From assembly GCF_964340395.1 (NCBI RefSeq), contig NC_135551.1, positions 14,715,003-14,779,002 of the forward strand: a stretch of 64,000 nt of DNA. The letters are read 5' to 3'. Position 1 is the first letter of the stretch. Every line of letters starts with the position of its first letter. A model generated the notes under the pieces. It searched no databases, was not told the DNA's origin, and saw only the letters and a list, made by a program, of their open reading frames with translations. Source of the DNA: Glandiceps talaboti. Taxonomy: Eukaryota > Hemichordata > Enteropneusta > Spengelidae. A program made the position numbers and the translations under genes. Positions 11,091-22,704 of the stretch are shown here, piece by piece.

Positions 11091-11303
11091 TGTACAACCG
11101 ACATTTGTAATAATTGCCGAAATTTGTAATAACGCCGATATTTGTAATAAAAATCACGTTTTTCATGTAATAAAACCGACATTTGTAATAATTGCCGAAA
11201 TTTGTAATAATTTCTATGAACGACAAATGTAATAAAAATGGCCGATATTTGTAATATATTTCAGAAAAAAATTTCGGCAATTATTACAAATGTCGGTTGT
11301 ACA
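11091..11303. mobile_element. 213-bp MITE with about 35-bp terminal inverted repeats
   Basis: Starts TGTACAACCGACATTTG at 11091 and ends with the exact reverse complement at 11303; the match runs about 35 bp inward. The inside is made of variants of the word ACATTTGTAATAA, seven or eight in all. There is no coding capacity. The palindromic TGTACA termini leave no clear target-site duplication. Confidence 0.8.
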
Positions 11304-11738
11304 ATGCTAACATTATGAACATGTTTGGTTGACTGTTGATAGGGAAAAGAGAAGAATTAAAACGTGGTACACACGGGCATACTATATTACATACTCGCTT
11401 TGATTTCATAATCATCTAAAAATTAAAACGCTGGTAGATCTTCGTGCTTGCGTGTTTACAACGACTGTTTAATATAATGCAGACCTTTAAAATACAGACG
11501 CAAATACATATATAATTGCCAACTCAATCAACCATAAAGAGCTCCCTTTTAATGTTAGTAATAAATGTCCGCGTGTTCGACTCGATTTATTATACCCTAC
11601 ATGGTAAACGGAACACAAATATTACAACAATGCAACTTGTATTGAATTACACTGAATGATATCTTACTGACCTCACTTTGTTGACTTGTCAAACAGACCC
11701 CAACGGCTTGGGTATAAGAACATCGGCTGAAACTCAAC

Positions 11739-12184
11739 AAGTTGTCTTCTAATTTATACTGTTGTCATCTGTGGTTTAATTTTCAGTTGAGAACATACAA
11801 CAAAGTTCGAGTTGCCGCGTATAATAATTGTTTTAGAATTTTTTTTAGTTTGTCCAGGCGGTGTAGTATTAGTTATATGTTTGTTTGTTACTCAGTTTTG
11901 TCATTTGGTGAAATTGTCCGGAAAAGTGTTTATAATTTTGTCAAGAGAGTTTAAGATAGTAGTAATGTTTATGCACAGTGTGTTTACTCATGTATGCACC
12001 ATGACTCTAGTCTCTCATGTGCAGGTACTGGAGAGACATTCTTTATTGATTTATATCACGTATTTGCTTTTTTTTTGTATTAGTTTTTTTTATATGTATT
12101 TTCTTGTAAATTCCTTGTATATTTCTTTTATGTGGGCCTTGAGCCTGATCCAAACAATAAATAAATAAATAAATAAATAAATAT
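11739..12184 (+). mobile_element. LINE 3' end (reverse-transcriptase C-terminus and AAAT tail), copy 1
   Basis: The frame from 11742 reads LYCCHLWFNFQLRTYNKVRV and continues AAYNNCFRIFFSLSRRCS with MFVCYSVLSFGEIVRKSVYNF, matching the end of many non-LTR reverse transcriptases (YNNxFRxLxxLxRxCSxSxMFV, then xRKxxYxF). A short 3' UTR follows, ending gggccttgagcctgatcc and (AAAT)n at about 12156-12182. It is 5'-truncated to about 445 bp and not functional. Confidence 0.78.
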
Positions 12185-12762
12185 GCCATTATATCGTAAA
12201 TCTAATGTATGTAAGGGGTTATTGTGTCATAACTTAATATTTAAATAAACAAGTTAGTACTGTCCGTATTAATTAATAATCAACTGTTCTTGTTGTCAGT
12301 TTGAATTCTCTCGTCACAATGCCATCTGTTTCGCTAAATGTCTTGACCATTTGCTGTTTGACTATGTCACAATAAATAATTCACTTATTTTGAGCTTCAG
12401 AACCCACAGTTCACTATATAAATAAACTTGTCCTCTTGTAACTTGATGACAATGGAATATTTGTGTCGCCAATGGTACACACAAGCATACTATATTACAA
12501 ATAATTAAAACGCTGGTAGATCTTCGTGTTTGCGTGTTTACAACGACTGTTTATTATGCTGACATTGAAAATACAGACGTAAATACATAATTATCAGCTC
12601 AACATGTACAATCAACCATAAAGAGCTCCCAGTAAATGTTAGTAATAAATTGTATAATAAATGTATTGAATTACACTGAATGATATCTTACTGATCTCAC
12701 TTTGTTGACTTGTCAAACAGACCCCAACGGCTTGGGTATAAGAACATCGGCTGAAACTCAAC

Positions 12763-13202
12763 AAGTTGTCTTCTAATTTATACTGTTGTCATCTGTGGTT
12801 TAATTTTCAGTTGAGAACATACAACAAATTTCGAGTTGCCGCGTATAATAATTGTTTTAGAATTTTTTTTAGTTTGTCCAGGCGGTGTAGTATTAGTTCT
12901 ATGTTTGTTTGTTACTCAGTTTTGTCATTTGGTGAAATTGTCCGGAAAAGTGTTTATAATTTTGTCAAGAGAGTTTAAGATAGTAGTAATGTTTATGTAC
13001 AGTGTGTTTACTCATGTATGCACCATGACTCTAGTCTCTCATGTGCAGGTACTGGAGAGACATTCTTTATTGATTTATATCACGTATTTGCTTTTTTTTG
13101 TATTAGTTTTTTTTATATGTATTTTCTTGTAAATTCCTTGTATATTTCTTTTATGGGCCTTGAGCCTGATCCAAACAATAAATAAATAAATAAATAAATA
13201 TG
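12763..13202 (+). mobile_element. LINE 3' end, copy 2 (duplicated with its surroundings)
   Basis: Almost identical to the fragment at 11739-12184 (same frame, same gggccttgagcctgatcc end, shorter AAAT tail). It shares flanks with that copy, so it arose by the local tandem duplication and not by a second insertion. Confidence 0.78.
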
Positions 13203-14021
13203 CCATTATATCGTAAATCTAATGTATGTAAGGGGTTATTGTGTCATAACTTAATATTTAAATAAACAAGTTAGTACTGTCCGTATTAATTAATAATCAA
13301 CTGTTCTTGTTGTCAGTTTGAATTCTCTCGTCACAATGCCATCTGTTTCGCTAAATGTCTTGACCATTTGCTGTTTGACTATGTCACAATAAATAATTCA
13401 CTTATTTTGAGCTTCAGAACCCACATTTCACTATATAAACAAACTTGTCCTCTTGTATCTTGATGACAATGGAATATTTGTGTCGCCAATGGTACACACA
13501 AGCATACTATATTACAAAAAATTAAAACGCTGGTAGATCTTCGTGTTTGCGTGTTTACAACGACTGTTTATTATGCTGACATTGAAAATACAGACGTAAA
13601 TACATAATTATCAGCTCAACATGTATAATCAACCATAAAGAGCTCCCATTAAATGTTAGTAATAAATGTCTGCGTGTTAGACTCGACTTATGCTCAGGCA
13701 CTAGAAAAGTCTTAGTGGTCTGAAGTTTATGATATTATACGTTCCTGGTAAACGGAACACAACTATTGCGAATACAACTTGTATTAGACAGTCAGATACG
13801 TCATGTTGTTCAGCCCTATATCAGGCTTCTTAACCAACTTTATGAGTGATAGCTGCTAGCGTGGCACGAATGTTTGTATCTTACAGACTAAACTTGCATT
13901 TAATCATCGAAAGACACCTTACTCTGCTCACTTGAAATTTGTTGACCTGCAGTTTTACTGGAACATGGGAGAAAGAAAACTGTCAGTTACAATGTACTCC
14001 AGTACTGATTTGAACTGCCTC

Positions 14022-14077
<56 letters not shown>

Positions 14078-14102
14078 TTGGTAGTACTGGAACTCTTTCT
14101 TG

Positions 14103-14145
14103 GGTGTAACTCGGAGTTTCACGCATATTGCGATCATCAGACACA
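14103..14145 (-). ncRNA. hammerhead ribozyme motif, minus-strand copy with 4-bp stem I
   Basis: Left arm of palindrome 1. The core is intact; the fifth stem I pair is mismatched because of the palindrome centre. A further plus-strand core at 14495-14532 lacks the 5' strand of stem I. Confidence 0.6.
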
Positions 14146-14147
14146 CA

Positions 14148-14190
14148 GGTGTCTGATGATCGCAATATGCGTGAAACTCCGAGTTACACC
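14148..14190 (+). ncRNA. type I hammerhead ribozyme motif (plus-strand copy)
   Basis: Stem I GGTGT (14148-14152) pairs with ACACC (14186-14190). Core CTGATGA is at 14153-14159. Stem II is CGC/GCG (14161-14163 with 14169-14171) with loop AATAT, closed by a U-U mismatch at the base. GAAA is at 14173-14176. Stem III is ACT/AGT (14176-14178 with 14182-14184) with loop CCG. The residue before the cut is U14185, so cleavage is predicted between 14185 and 14186. All invariant core bases are present. Very short stem III is typical of the Penelope/retrozyme group. The U-U in place of the usual G-C at the foot of stem II could weaken activity. Confidence 0.78.
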
Positions 14191-14278
14191 CAAGAAAGAG
14201 TTCCAGTACTACCAAAACTATTACGCTCTGCCACTGCGGTATAGAGCACTGTCTTATAGCAGATTGATACTCACCGAG

Positions 14279-14366
<88 letters not shown>

Positions 14367-14452
14367 CTCGGTGAGTATCAATCTGCTAAGACAGTGCTCT
14401 ATACCGCAGTGGCAGAGCGTAATAGTTTTGGTAGTACTGGAACTCTTTCTTG

Positions 14453-14495
14453 GGTGTAACTCGGAGTTTCACGCATATTGCGATCATCAGACACC
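14453..14495 (-). ncRNA. type I hammerhead ribozyme motif (minus-strand copy)
   Basis: Same core as the plus copy at 14148-14190, on the opposite strand, with a full 5-bp stem I (minus-strand GGTGT from 14495-14491 with ACACC from 14457-14453). Confidence 0.72.
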
Positions 14496-14588
14496 TGATG
14501 ATCGCAATATGCGTGAAACTCCGAGTTACACCCAAGAAAGAGTTCCAGTACTACCAAAACTATTACGCTCTGCCACTGCGGTATAGAG

Positions 14589-15169
<581 letters not shown>

Positions 15170-15171
<2 letters not shown>

Positions 15172-15630
15172 CATTATCCTTAATAATACCATATATTACG
15201 TCTTGTGAGACGTGCTACCTCTATAGATGTGAATATACTTACGTATCAAATACTCGCTACTTTGTTGGACTTCTGAAAATGAGTGACATACATGCTTTCT
15301 CACTTATATTGTTATGAATATATATAGACTGTTGTTGACACACTGGTGTTATTATACTCTTGTTAATAATCATAAAACCACTGTCGTGGTTTCTTTCTCA
15401 TTTACATCATTGTAAATACAGACTTGTCCAACATAATGGAGGTACTATACTCTATTTTTATTAACCCACTCAAGGGATACACGAATATTGTACCTCATTA
15501 GCTTGCTAACATAATGGTACTATAATGATTAATAGTTTTAAATGACACGCAAGTTTACGAATGTGAAATATGAGATGTCCACCATTGCCATACATGGCGT
15601 TATTTACACATGAAAGCGTTATTAGAATAT
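15170..15630. other. spacer upstream of gene B
   Basis: Related to the sequence 400 bp upstream of genes C to E (taaaaccactgtcgtgg-type words and tggttttaaatgacacgcaa). No gene seen. Confidence 0.5.
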
Positions 15631-15768
15631 TAGCACGAAGGTGGAGCTGTTATCACGCAAATAGAGTGTATATAATAGAGTGATTCATTCCATCTTATCC
15701 ATAACACCTTCCGTCAAGAAGATCATCGTCAACTATAAAAGAAGAGAAGAGTATATTCTATAATTCAG
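15631..15768 (+). promoter_or_regulatory. promoter and non-coding leader exon of gene B
   Basis: The conserved block tagcacgaaggtggagctgt is followed by cacgcaaatagagtg and a TATATAA box at 15669-15675. The leader exon starts near 15700 by TATA spacing and ends at 15768 (ttcag before donor GTACGT). It contains no ATG, so translation starts in exon 2. Confidence 0.75.
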
Positions 15769-17456
15769 GTACGTAGTCTCTGGTGTATGTGATAGACTAT
15801 CGCCAGACACGTTGTATATATTGTCAAAGAGTTTCTCTTTCACGATCAGTGTTTGTAAATGTTTTGTATTGATAAAATACTTTGACGCATGTAATTAGTA
15901 TAATTGTTTCATAGTTTACAATTCGTGCAATGTATATCATGAACAGTATCCAGATTAGATTTGACAGAAAGTTTACATTTTCATGTAGATCGGAAACCAT
16001 TTGAGTTGAAAGAAAACGCCGTCTGGTTCAACAGATATCTTACAGAGATTACTATATTGTAAATATCCTTTATATTAAGAATACAAACTTCGAATTTCAC
16101 ACAATTTAGTACATACGTACATTAACCACAGCAAGGCATACGTGTTTTATGTAGGCTGGTGTATTTGTGATGTGTAATCAGCAAAAAATAGCAATCTTTA
16201 GAATACAAGCTTTAAATTTCAGATAATTTAGTACATGCAATGATGGTTAAAAAGTGTCTGGTCAGGACAGTCAGTGTCTAAAGTGATGCGACTTCGCAGA
16301 ATATTTTTCCTTAATTCTCACCAAGCCTGTCATTCATGATCAGTCTACTATTTATGGCAGTTAGTATTCGTTTTATTTAGTACTTTAGAGCAATTGTGTA
16401 TGTGGGGCAGACGTCATTTGCATGTTCATGATTGGCTCTGCAGTTGTCTTTACTGCAGTGGGGAGGGTTATGGTTGTGTTTCCCCACGGATCTGCGGACT
16501 GCATGGGCTGGACAAACACAAGAAAAGAGACCGACGCGATGGTATTTAAGTGATGTGTGCGCTGACCAGAACAGTTCTATTTTTTGGCCTAAGTGATGAT
16601 CCTTCGATAATTAAGCAACATCTTGAGTATGCAAGATGATATTTCTTATCGTTTCATAAACTTACAACGTAATTTTACATCATGTATATGATAGCTATAG
16701 CAGCACAGATTTGTCTATCGGAACACAAATCTATGGTTTAATTACCTTACGGGAGGCATTCAGTTACAACTGGTATTTAATAGTGTGTATAAACGTAACA
16801 TTCATGTACAATATTCCACACACTGCAAAGTGTAAAATATGTAATGCGCCATTTTTCAAGACTAAATCTTTCTTAGCCTATACGCCTCTACCAAAGGCCA
16901 CTGTTTTACAAATAGAAAAGAAAACGGGACTGAAGACTTAAAATGTTTGTGAATATCGTTTCAAACTTTATTTTCTTTGGGCAAAACGATATGGTATGGA
17001 ATTTATAAAAGCAGAAACGCTATTTAAAAAAATATATATTCGGCGTATTGGCATAAATACAATAATGTTATAGGTCATAATAGTGAATGATGGTTTCAAT
17101 TAAAGGGCTAGTCTGGGTAGTCTGTATATAAATAGGAATCGGCTTGTTATAACATGACGCCCATTATGGTAGATGACTTTGACCATGTAACACGCTAACA
17201 GAGCTGATAGAGAACCTGTGAAAGTATTGTTTTAAAGTATACCATAGATTTTATATCCTAATATTGGACTATGGTATTATGAATATACCAGGGGAATCTG
17301 TCTCTGTAGCTTTGAAAATAGTTTCGTTTTTTTTACTGTATATGAGAATATATTAACTTGATACACAGTGTCCAGACACTGGTCCGTGGTTGACAATTAG
17401 CCCTTGAAGTTTTATTATCTAACTCAGTATCGTTTCATATAATTCTAGAATCAATC

Positions 17457-17538
17457 ATGAAGACTCTGTGTGTTCTGCTTTCATTGTGTGTCGTCGTTGC
17501 GGTTGTAGACAGTATAGGTAAGGATTCGATAAATCAAG

Positions 17539-17588
<50 letters not shown>

Positions 17589-20500
17589 GAAACAAATACA
17601 TTTTCAATTGCTCGGGGGATAATACTGTCTCCTCATGACATTTCAGGGGAAGGATTTTCATACAGAATCTAGTTATACGGGTTTTATTTCTAAGGAAACT
17701 TATGTTCACGAATTCTTTGCTTAAGAGATGTTACCAAATGAAATTACAAGAACATGGATAATTTTCATACGAATCTCTTAATTACAAAGCCCCCGTTTTA
17801 TCTTAGACATTGTCCGATATGAACACCGATGTGATAGCTTTGTTAGGGTTAACCTGCAGCAGCTGGAAAGGTTGCATATGATTGGTTCGCTTCTAATTAG
17901 TTTTTTTTAAATAATAAATGCTTTGTAGCATTTTGTCGATATTTATCTATTGCCTATCCAGCTATATTGTTACCATACACGCCATTATTGACTGTTGCTA
18001 TGGGCGTGGTCTTCGTGCTAGGCATATATACTTATATTTTTGTAATGTTTATGCACTTGTTTATTAATTCCTCTTGTTTTCCTTGCACTTTACGGCACCA
18101 TTTGTTTGTTGCTATGGGCCTGGTCGTGTTGATAGGGTTATTTGCATACATTCTTGAATGTTCACTCACTTTCGAACCAAATGTTATTATTTTTGAAAAC
18201 TAAACTGACACTTTATTGTTGCCAAGGGCGTGGCCATGGTTGTTAGGACCAGTTATGTCAACATCTGCAGAATAACACTTCAAGAAACATATTACCAAAT
18301 TGCAGCCCCGTAGACTTAGTAGTTTTTTGAGATACAAGTTTTTGACATTCACATTTTAAACCTAATTTTAATATCGATGATGACATATGTTTAATACTTC
18401 ATCTACACCTCTCCAAATGCATTCCCATTAAATTTCATCCCCATCTGCACAGTAGTGTTTGATTAAAGATCTTTTAGACCTAATCTTCATGATGCTTCTA
18501 CTTCGGCTATTAAAAATTTAAATCAAATATCCAGAGCAGTTTTCCATGTACTACGTCAAATATTCATGGTTATTACTTGTTTCGACGCAATAAAATACTT
18601 TTTCTTTTATTTCTGTTTCCTGTTTTGCATTTTTAATAACCTGGTTAGGAATAAAAAGTTGAAGTTACGTAATGGATGTTTCACATTTTCAATAATCATA
18701 GTGGCTGACAACCTTGCACTGCAATTTTAACCAAAACAATTCAGTGCGACATTATTGTATCTAAGAAATTATTGTATCTAACAAATACGGCAAGATATTT
18801 TTAGCATTTTATATACATGTACTGTTCAAGTATATAACAAGTCTTCATAGAAGACATAATCCCCCCTCAATTATGACTGAATGGAGACATGATTTAAAGA
18901 AATTGGTGGCAAGAATAAATGTTGCAAAGAGTCTTTGATAATGAAGGGAATTGCTGAATTTCAGTAACTGAGCCTGAGGTCAAAGTCAGTGTCTATAAAG
19001 AAAGTTTAAGCCTGGTAATATGGGGGTACACACTTTAATGTAGTCTCCATGTATTTAACGTTTATGAGTTAATTGGTATGTCAAATATGGCTGCCATTCA
19101 GTGAAAGTGGTATGAGCCCCAAACGTAATGCGTATGTATGTTTATCTGTTTCTGAATTATCTATAGACATGATCTCAAAGACATTAGCCACACGTAATTT
19201 CTATAAAGTGTCTGCAATATGTAAATAATGGCTTAATTGTGATGGTCTATGAATAGAGTCTATGATTGAAGTTGTTTAACTATCCAGTATTAAATATAGT
19301 GATTTATTACTACAAGTATGGGTAAAATTACATGAGCACCGAAACTAATCTTTCTTCAAAATTACTTGCAAACATGATTTAAAAGATATTGGTAATATTT
19401 AAAACATACAATGTGTCTCATAGGTAGGAATTGCTTGACTTTGATAATAAGCCCTTAAGGTCAAGGTCAAAGGTCATGTTCTCCAAAGATATCTCACATT
19501 TGATAATATGAATATGGGGTAGACAGTTGAATAGAGTCTCTACGTATTACAGTTTTTGAGTTATAAGGCTGTAGATATTGAGTTTAACTACAAATATGGC
19601 TGTCATTTAGTAAAAGTGATATGAGATCCAAAAACGTGCATACATTTGTGTTAGTTAAGCGTTCACGCAAAAAACTTTGTGAATGTGCACGCAAGCGTTG
19701 GCATCTTCTGTCCAGAAGGCCAAACACATGACTTTGTTTTCTAAACATGTCGGTATTTGTCTGTATTTTTGCCATTGTTCCAGGACAATTAGTTTACAGT
19801 TATGCTTCCTAACTTTTGAAAAAAAAGTACGACATTTAATTAATAGAAGAAAAAAGACAAAAACTTAACACGTATTTACAGTTACATGTAGACTTATTTT
19901 GACAGAGCATCTCTTGATACAGAACGTTGTCTCGAATCACGTGACTATGACGCTACGCGTATAGAAAACATGTAAATACGCGCATCTAAATCTCTTAATT
20001 ACTAATTGGTATTACCGGTGTATGTCCCGGCGCCTCCCCTGGCCGCGATCGGTGCTTCAAGACTTGAAATATTTGTGTAGATCTGCAATGTGTAGTACTA
20101 AAACACTGTAGTAGTAGAAGTAAACGAAGTAGAATATTAAGGGTGGGTAGTACATCCATGAGGGAATGAACGAATGCTTGGCTGAGCACAGGGCAAAGTT
20201 GCTTATGGGCGAAGTCATCAGCATGTCAGTCATACTCCATCCAATCAAAAACAACCTTGCGAGAAGAGCTTTGTTAAGTCATTATCATAATATGTCATTT
20301 GTAATGTACTTTCTAAGTATTTCATCTCACTTCACTAGTATATCTTGAGCTATGTCCTTTAAAATGATAGCTGTGACTTCCATATTAATATTATGCAAAG
20401 AAATACATATTTACCAGGTACTGTATATATCCCAATCAAACCATACCCTCCAACCCCCCAACCTAATCCATATTGTTTATGATCACACTCAGTTGATAAC

Positions 20501-21072
20501 CTGAAGAAGTCGTGAAACATATATTCTATGAATATATGATCGATACTGCTTGCATACAAATTGATAAATTTGCATAATTTGTGTTAATTACTAATTACGT
20601 ACTCTACTATACCGTCATTGGCTAATCAGACGTTGACCTAAACTTTAATTGATATACTATTCAATATAGTTTAGTACGTTTTCTGTAAATGCGTTAGATG
20701 TTTCGCTAACCATAAATGTAACTAGAGTATTAAAGTTGATATACAACCAAAACACAATTGGTCGTCGGTATAGATGACATCCGTGAAATGCCTCTATTTC
20801 TACCAGAAACATTGAGACGAGTGCATTACACGACATCGATTATACATGTTATGTCTTAATCATTTGGTGAACTTCAAATATTCTTTACCATTCCAGATTT
20901 GAAAGATGCGACCTTGGGCGTTGTTATTTCCTTGGTACCTGAAAAAAAAATGACTGACTTGTGGATCAACAATTTGATTAGTGGGGATGATGTTAGTGTG
21001 GTTTGTGATTGTTGTTTATCTCACCATTGCGGAGTATGCGCGTGTCCTGCAGGCTGTCCCCTTAACTGTTGA
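17457..21072 (+). CDS. gene B: secreted cysteine-rich peptide precursor, 78 aa (eight Cys)
   Basis: Exon 2 is 17449-17517 (acceptor TTCTAG; ATG 17457, A at -3; donor GTAAGG; phase 1). Exon 3 is 20897-21088 (acceptor TTCCAG; stop TGA 21070). The signal peptide is MKTLCVLLSLCVVVAVVDS. A conserved propeptide-like part follows (LKDATLGVVISLVPEKKM), with KK as a possible processing site. The tail has Cys at 57, 59, 60, 65, 68, 70, 74 and 78 with CACPAGCP. Copy B lacks one codon present at the start of exon 3 in copy C, in frame. AATAAA at 21073-21078 directly follows the stop, and GTCAGT donor is at 21089. It probably acts outside the cell; the fold and role are not recognised. Intron 1 is 15769-17448. 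Confidence 0.78.
17539..17588 (+). repeat. (GTT)n expansion beside the exon 2 donor of gene B
   Basis: About 16 GTT units start about 20 bp after the donor. At the same place copies C and D have only two units, so the expansion is specific to B. The poly-Val and poly-Gln open frames are artefacts. Confidence 0.95.
17590..20880 (+). other. intron 2 of gene B, remainder
   Basis: Contains at 17960-18260 a repeat with the words ttgctatgggcgtggtc and gttgccaagggcgtggcc, shared with gene D (44560-44860) and in part with C (about 31600). The stretch 19990-20880 is shared with C (31660-32600) and partly with D and E. The 18300-19900 stretch shows no recognisable feature. Confidence 0.55.
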
Positions 21073-21104
21073 AATAAACACTCGAAAGGTCAGTGTTTGT
21101 ATCA

Positions 21105-21590
21105 CACTATATCACATCACATTACATCACATGATATGATATGATATGATATGATATGATATGATATGATATGATATCATATGATATGCTATGGTATATG
21201 ATATGATATGATATGATATGATATGATATATGAAATATCACATCATATCATATCATTTCATATCATATATATCACATCATATCATATATCATATATCATA
21301 TCATATGATATCATATCATTTAATTTAATATCATATCATATCATATCACATCACTTTACAACACATATCATCACTTCACATCATACCATACCATACCACA
21401 CCATACCAAGTTAGAAGACATGACACATCATATTACACCAAATACCATGTCACATTTCATTGCATCACATCCCAAACAACTCATCTCACATCACATCACA
21501 TCACATCACATCGCATCATATAACATCGCATTGCATAACATCACATGATATAATATATCACATCAAATTGTATATTATATTATACCAGTA
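21105..21590. repeat. pentanucleotide arrays in intron 3 of gene B
   Basis: (ATGAT)n at about 21131-21235 is followed by its complement (ATCAT)n and CATCA/CATAC variants to about 21540. The switch of strand lets the two halves pair. Confidence 0.9.
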
Positions 21591-22342
21591 TATTGTTCAA
21601 ATCATCGCCTACTAAGGTCAAGGCATGCACACGATCGGTTCTAGTACTAGGTACTATAGTAGTTCCGTCTAGCCTCGGCTGGAGTGGAAACATGCTGTCC
21701 TGCATGTCTGTCATAAAAATGAAGCAAGTGTCAGAGTTTATACTGGCCAACTTACTATTAATCTAAATAAAAATTTGTCTAGAATCCTGTTCTAGAGTAT
21801 CAGTCATCAATCCGCGAGGGAAAACCTCAAACCCGAGAATCTACTGACGTAACTTCCAGTAATATAAATACATTGTAAATATCAACATGCCGCCATGTCA
21901 TTCCACCGAGTCGCGATGTCGACCGGGCACGAAGTATGCTGTATTCCACTTCAAGTTTATACCTTGAGTCAAACAGGTTGTTTATTCATTACTGTTCACT
22001 TTTAATAAGCCGATCCATGTACAGATTATCCCTAGAAACGGCTAGCAGATAAAATAAATCCAGTTGACGTTGTCATGCTGGCTTGAAAGCAGCGTTATTG
22101 TTATGCAAATTAACACAGGGGGCGCATATGAAACTAGAAAACGTTAGTTCTTATCTTGTTTCCCATATTTTCAATATACTGGTATAATATAATAGCGATA
22201 AACCACTCCCGAGGGAAAGTATACCACTCGGTTTTGACCAGTGAACTCAATATATGAACTCGCTATCGCTCGTGCATATATTTCACTGGTCAAAACCCCT
22301 TGGTATACCATCCCTTGGGGGTGGTTTATTGCTTAATCATTT
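21590..22342. mobile_element. about 750-bp insertion in intron 3 of gene B, ending in a foldback sequence
   Basis: Copy C runs straight from the pentanucleotide array to cacctcaccat..., while B has about 750 extra bp between these points. The right end is an inverted repeat: 22195-22246 (gataaaccactcccgaggga, then ggttttgaccagtga) against 22286-22335 (tcactggtcaaaacc, then gggggtggttta), loop about 40 bp. No open frame is recognised. It may be two nested elements. Confidence 0.6.
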
Positions 22343-22660
22343 CACACCTCACCATGTATCATATCATCACCACATCACAATAATGCTTGTATTTCAACCT
22401 TATTTATGTCACTACATGTTGTTAGTACAATATATGTTTGAAGAATCACGGTGCTGAATATAACTATTTGGTATATGACATATCCAAATGATTTAAATGA
22501 CAAACAAATGGTTTATGAAATTATCGCATTTGTATCGTTCACTTGTGTTTCAGAATAGCTCTCATCAAAGTATGTAGAGTGTAGTTAGGAAAGATATCTA
22601 GATTCGCAGGTGTTAAAGGTATAGTAAAGTTGCTCGGACTCTATGTTCACTCTCTTGCAG

Positions 22661-22704
22661 GTCACCAATTGAATATAACACGTGGTTTTAGAAGATACTG
22701 TTAG
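22661..22704 (+). CDS. gene B exon 4: alternative terminal exon
   Basis: Acceptor CTCTTGCAG ends at 22660. From exon 2 the joined frame reads Gly and then HQLNITRGFRRYC, stop TAG 22702, a 34-residue precursor. AATAAA occurs at 22744-22749, followed by three 34-bp units of the poly(A)-signal repeat. If exon 3 is included this is 3' UTR. The exon 3 stop would then lie 16 nt before the last junction, close enough to escape nonsense-mediated decay by the usual 50-nt rule. Confidence 0.5.

Larger units (their letters stand above)
11421..13700 (+). repeat. direct tandem duplication, about 1.02-1.08 kb unit, two copies plus a partial third
   Basis: The word attaaaacgctggtagatct recurs at about 11421, 12506 and 13519, and long stretches between are nearly identical (for example 11740-12480 against 12764-13500, offset 1024). 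Each full unit carries a LINE tail and one copy of the repeated spacer block. High identity indicates a recent event. Confidence 0.88.

Noticed and set aside
17455-17709. Minus-strand poly-Gln protein and plus-strand poly-Val extension of the signal exon
   Set aside because: Both come from the B-specific (GTT)n in intron 2. The GTAAGG donor at 17518 and the C and D copies show where exon 2 ends.
20480-20530. A second hammerhead core (cctgaagaagtcgtgaaac)
   Set aside because: It lacks CTGATGA and does not form stems. The C and D copies diverge at the key bases.
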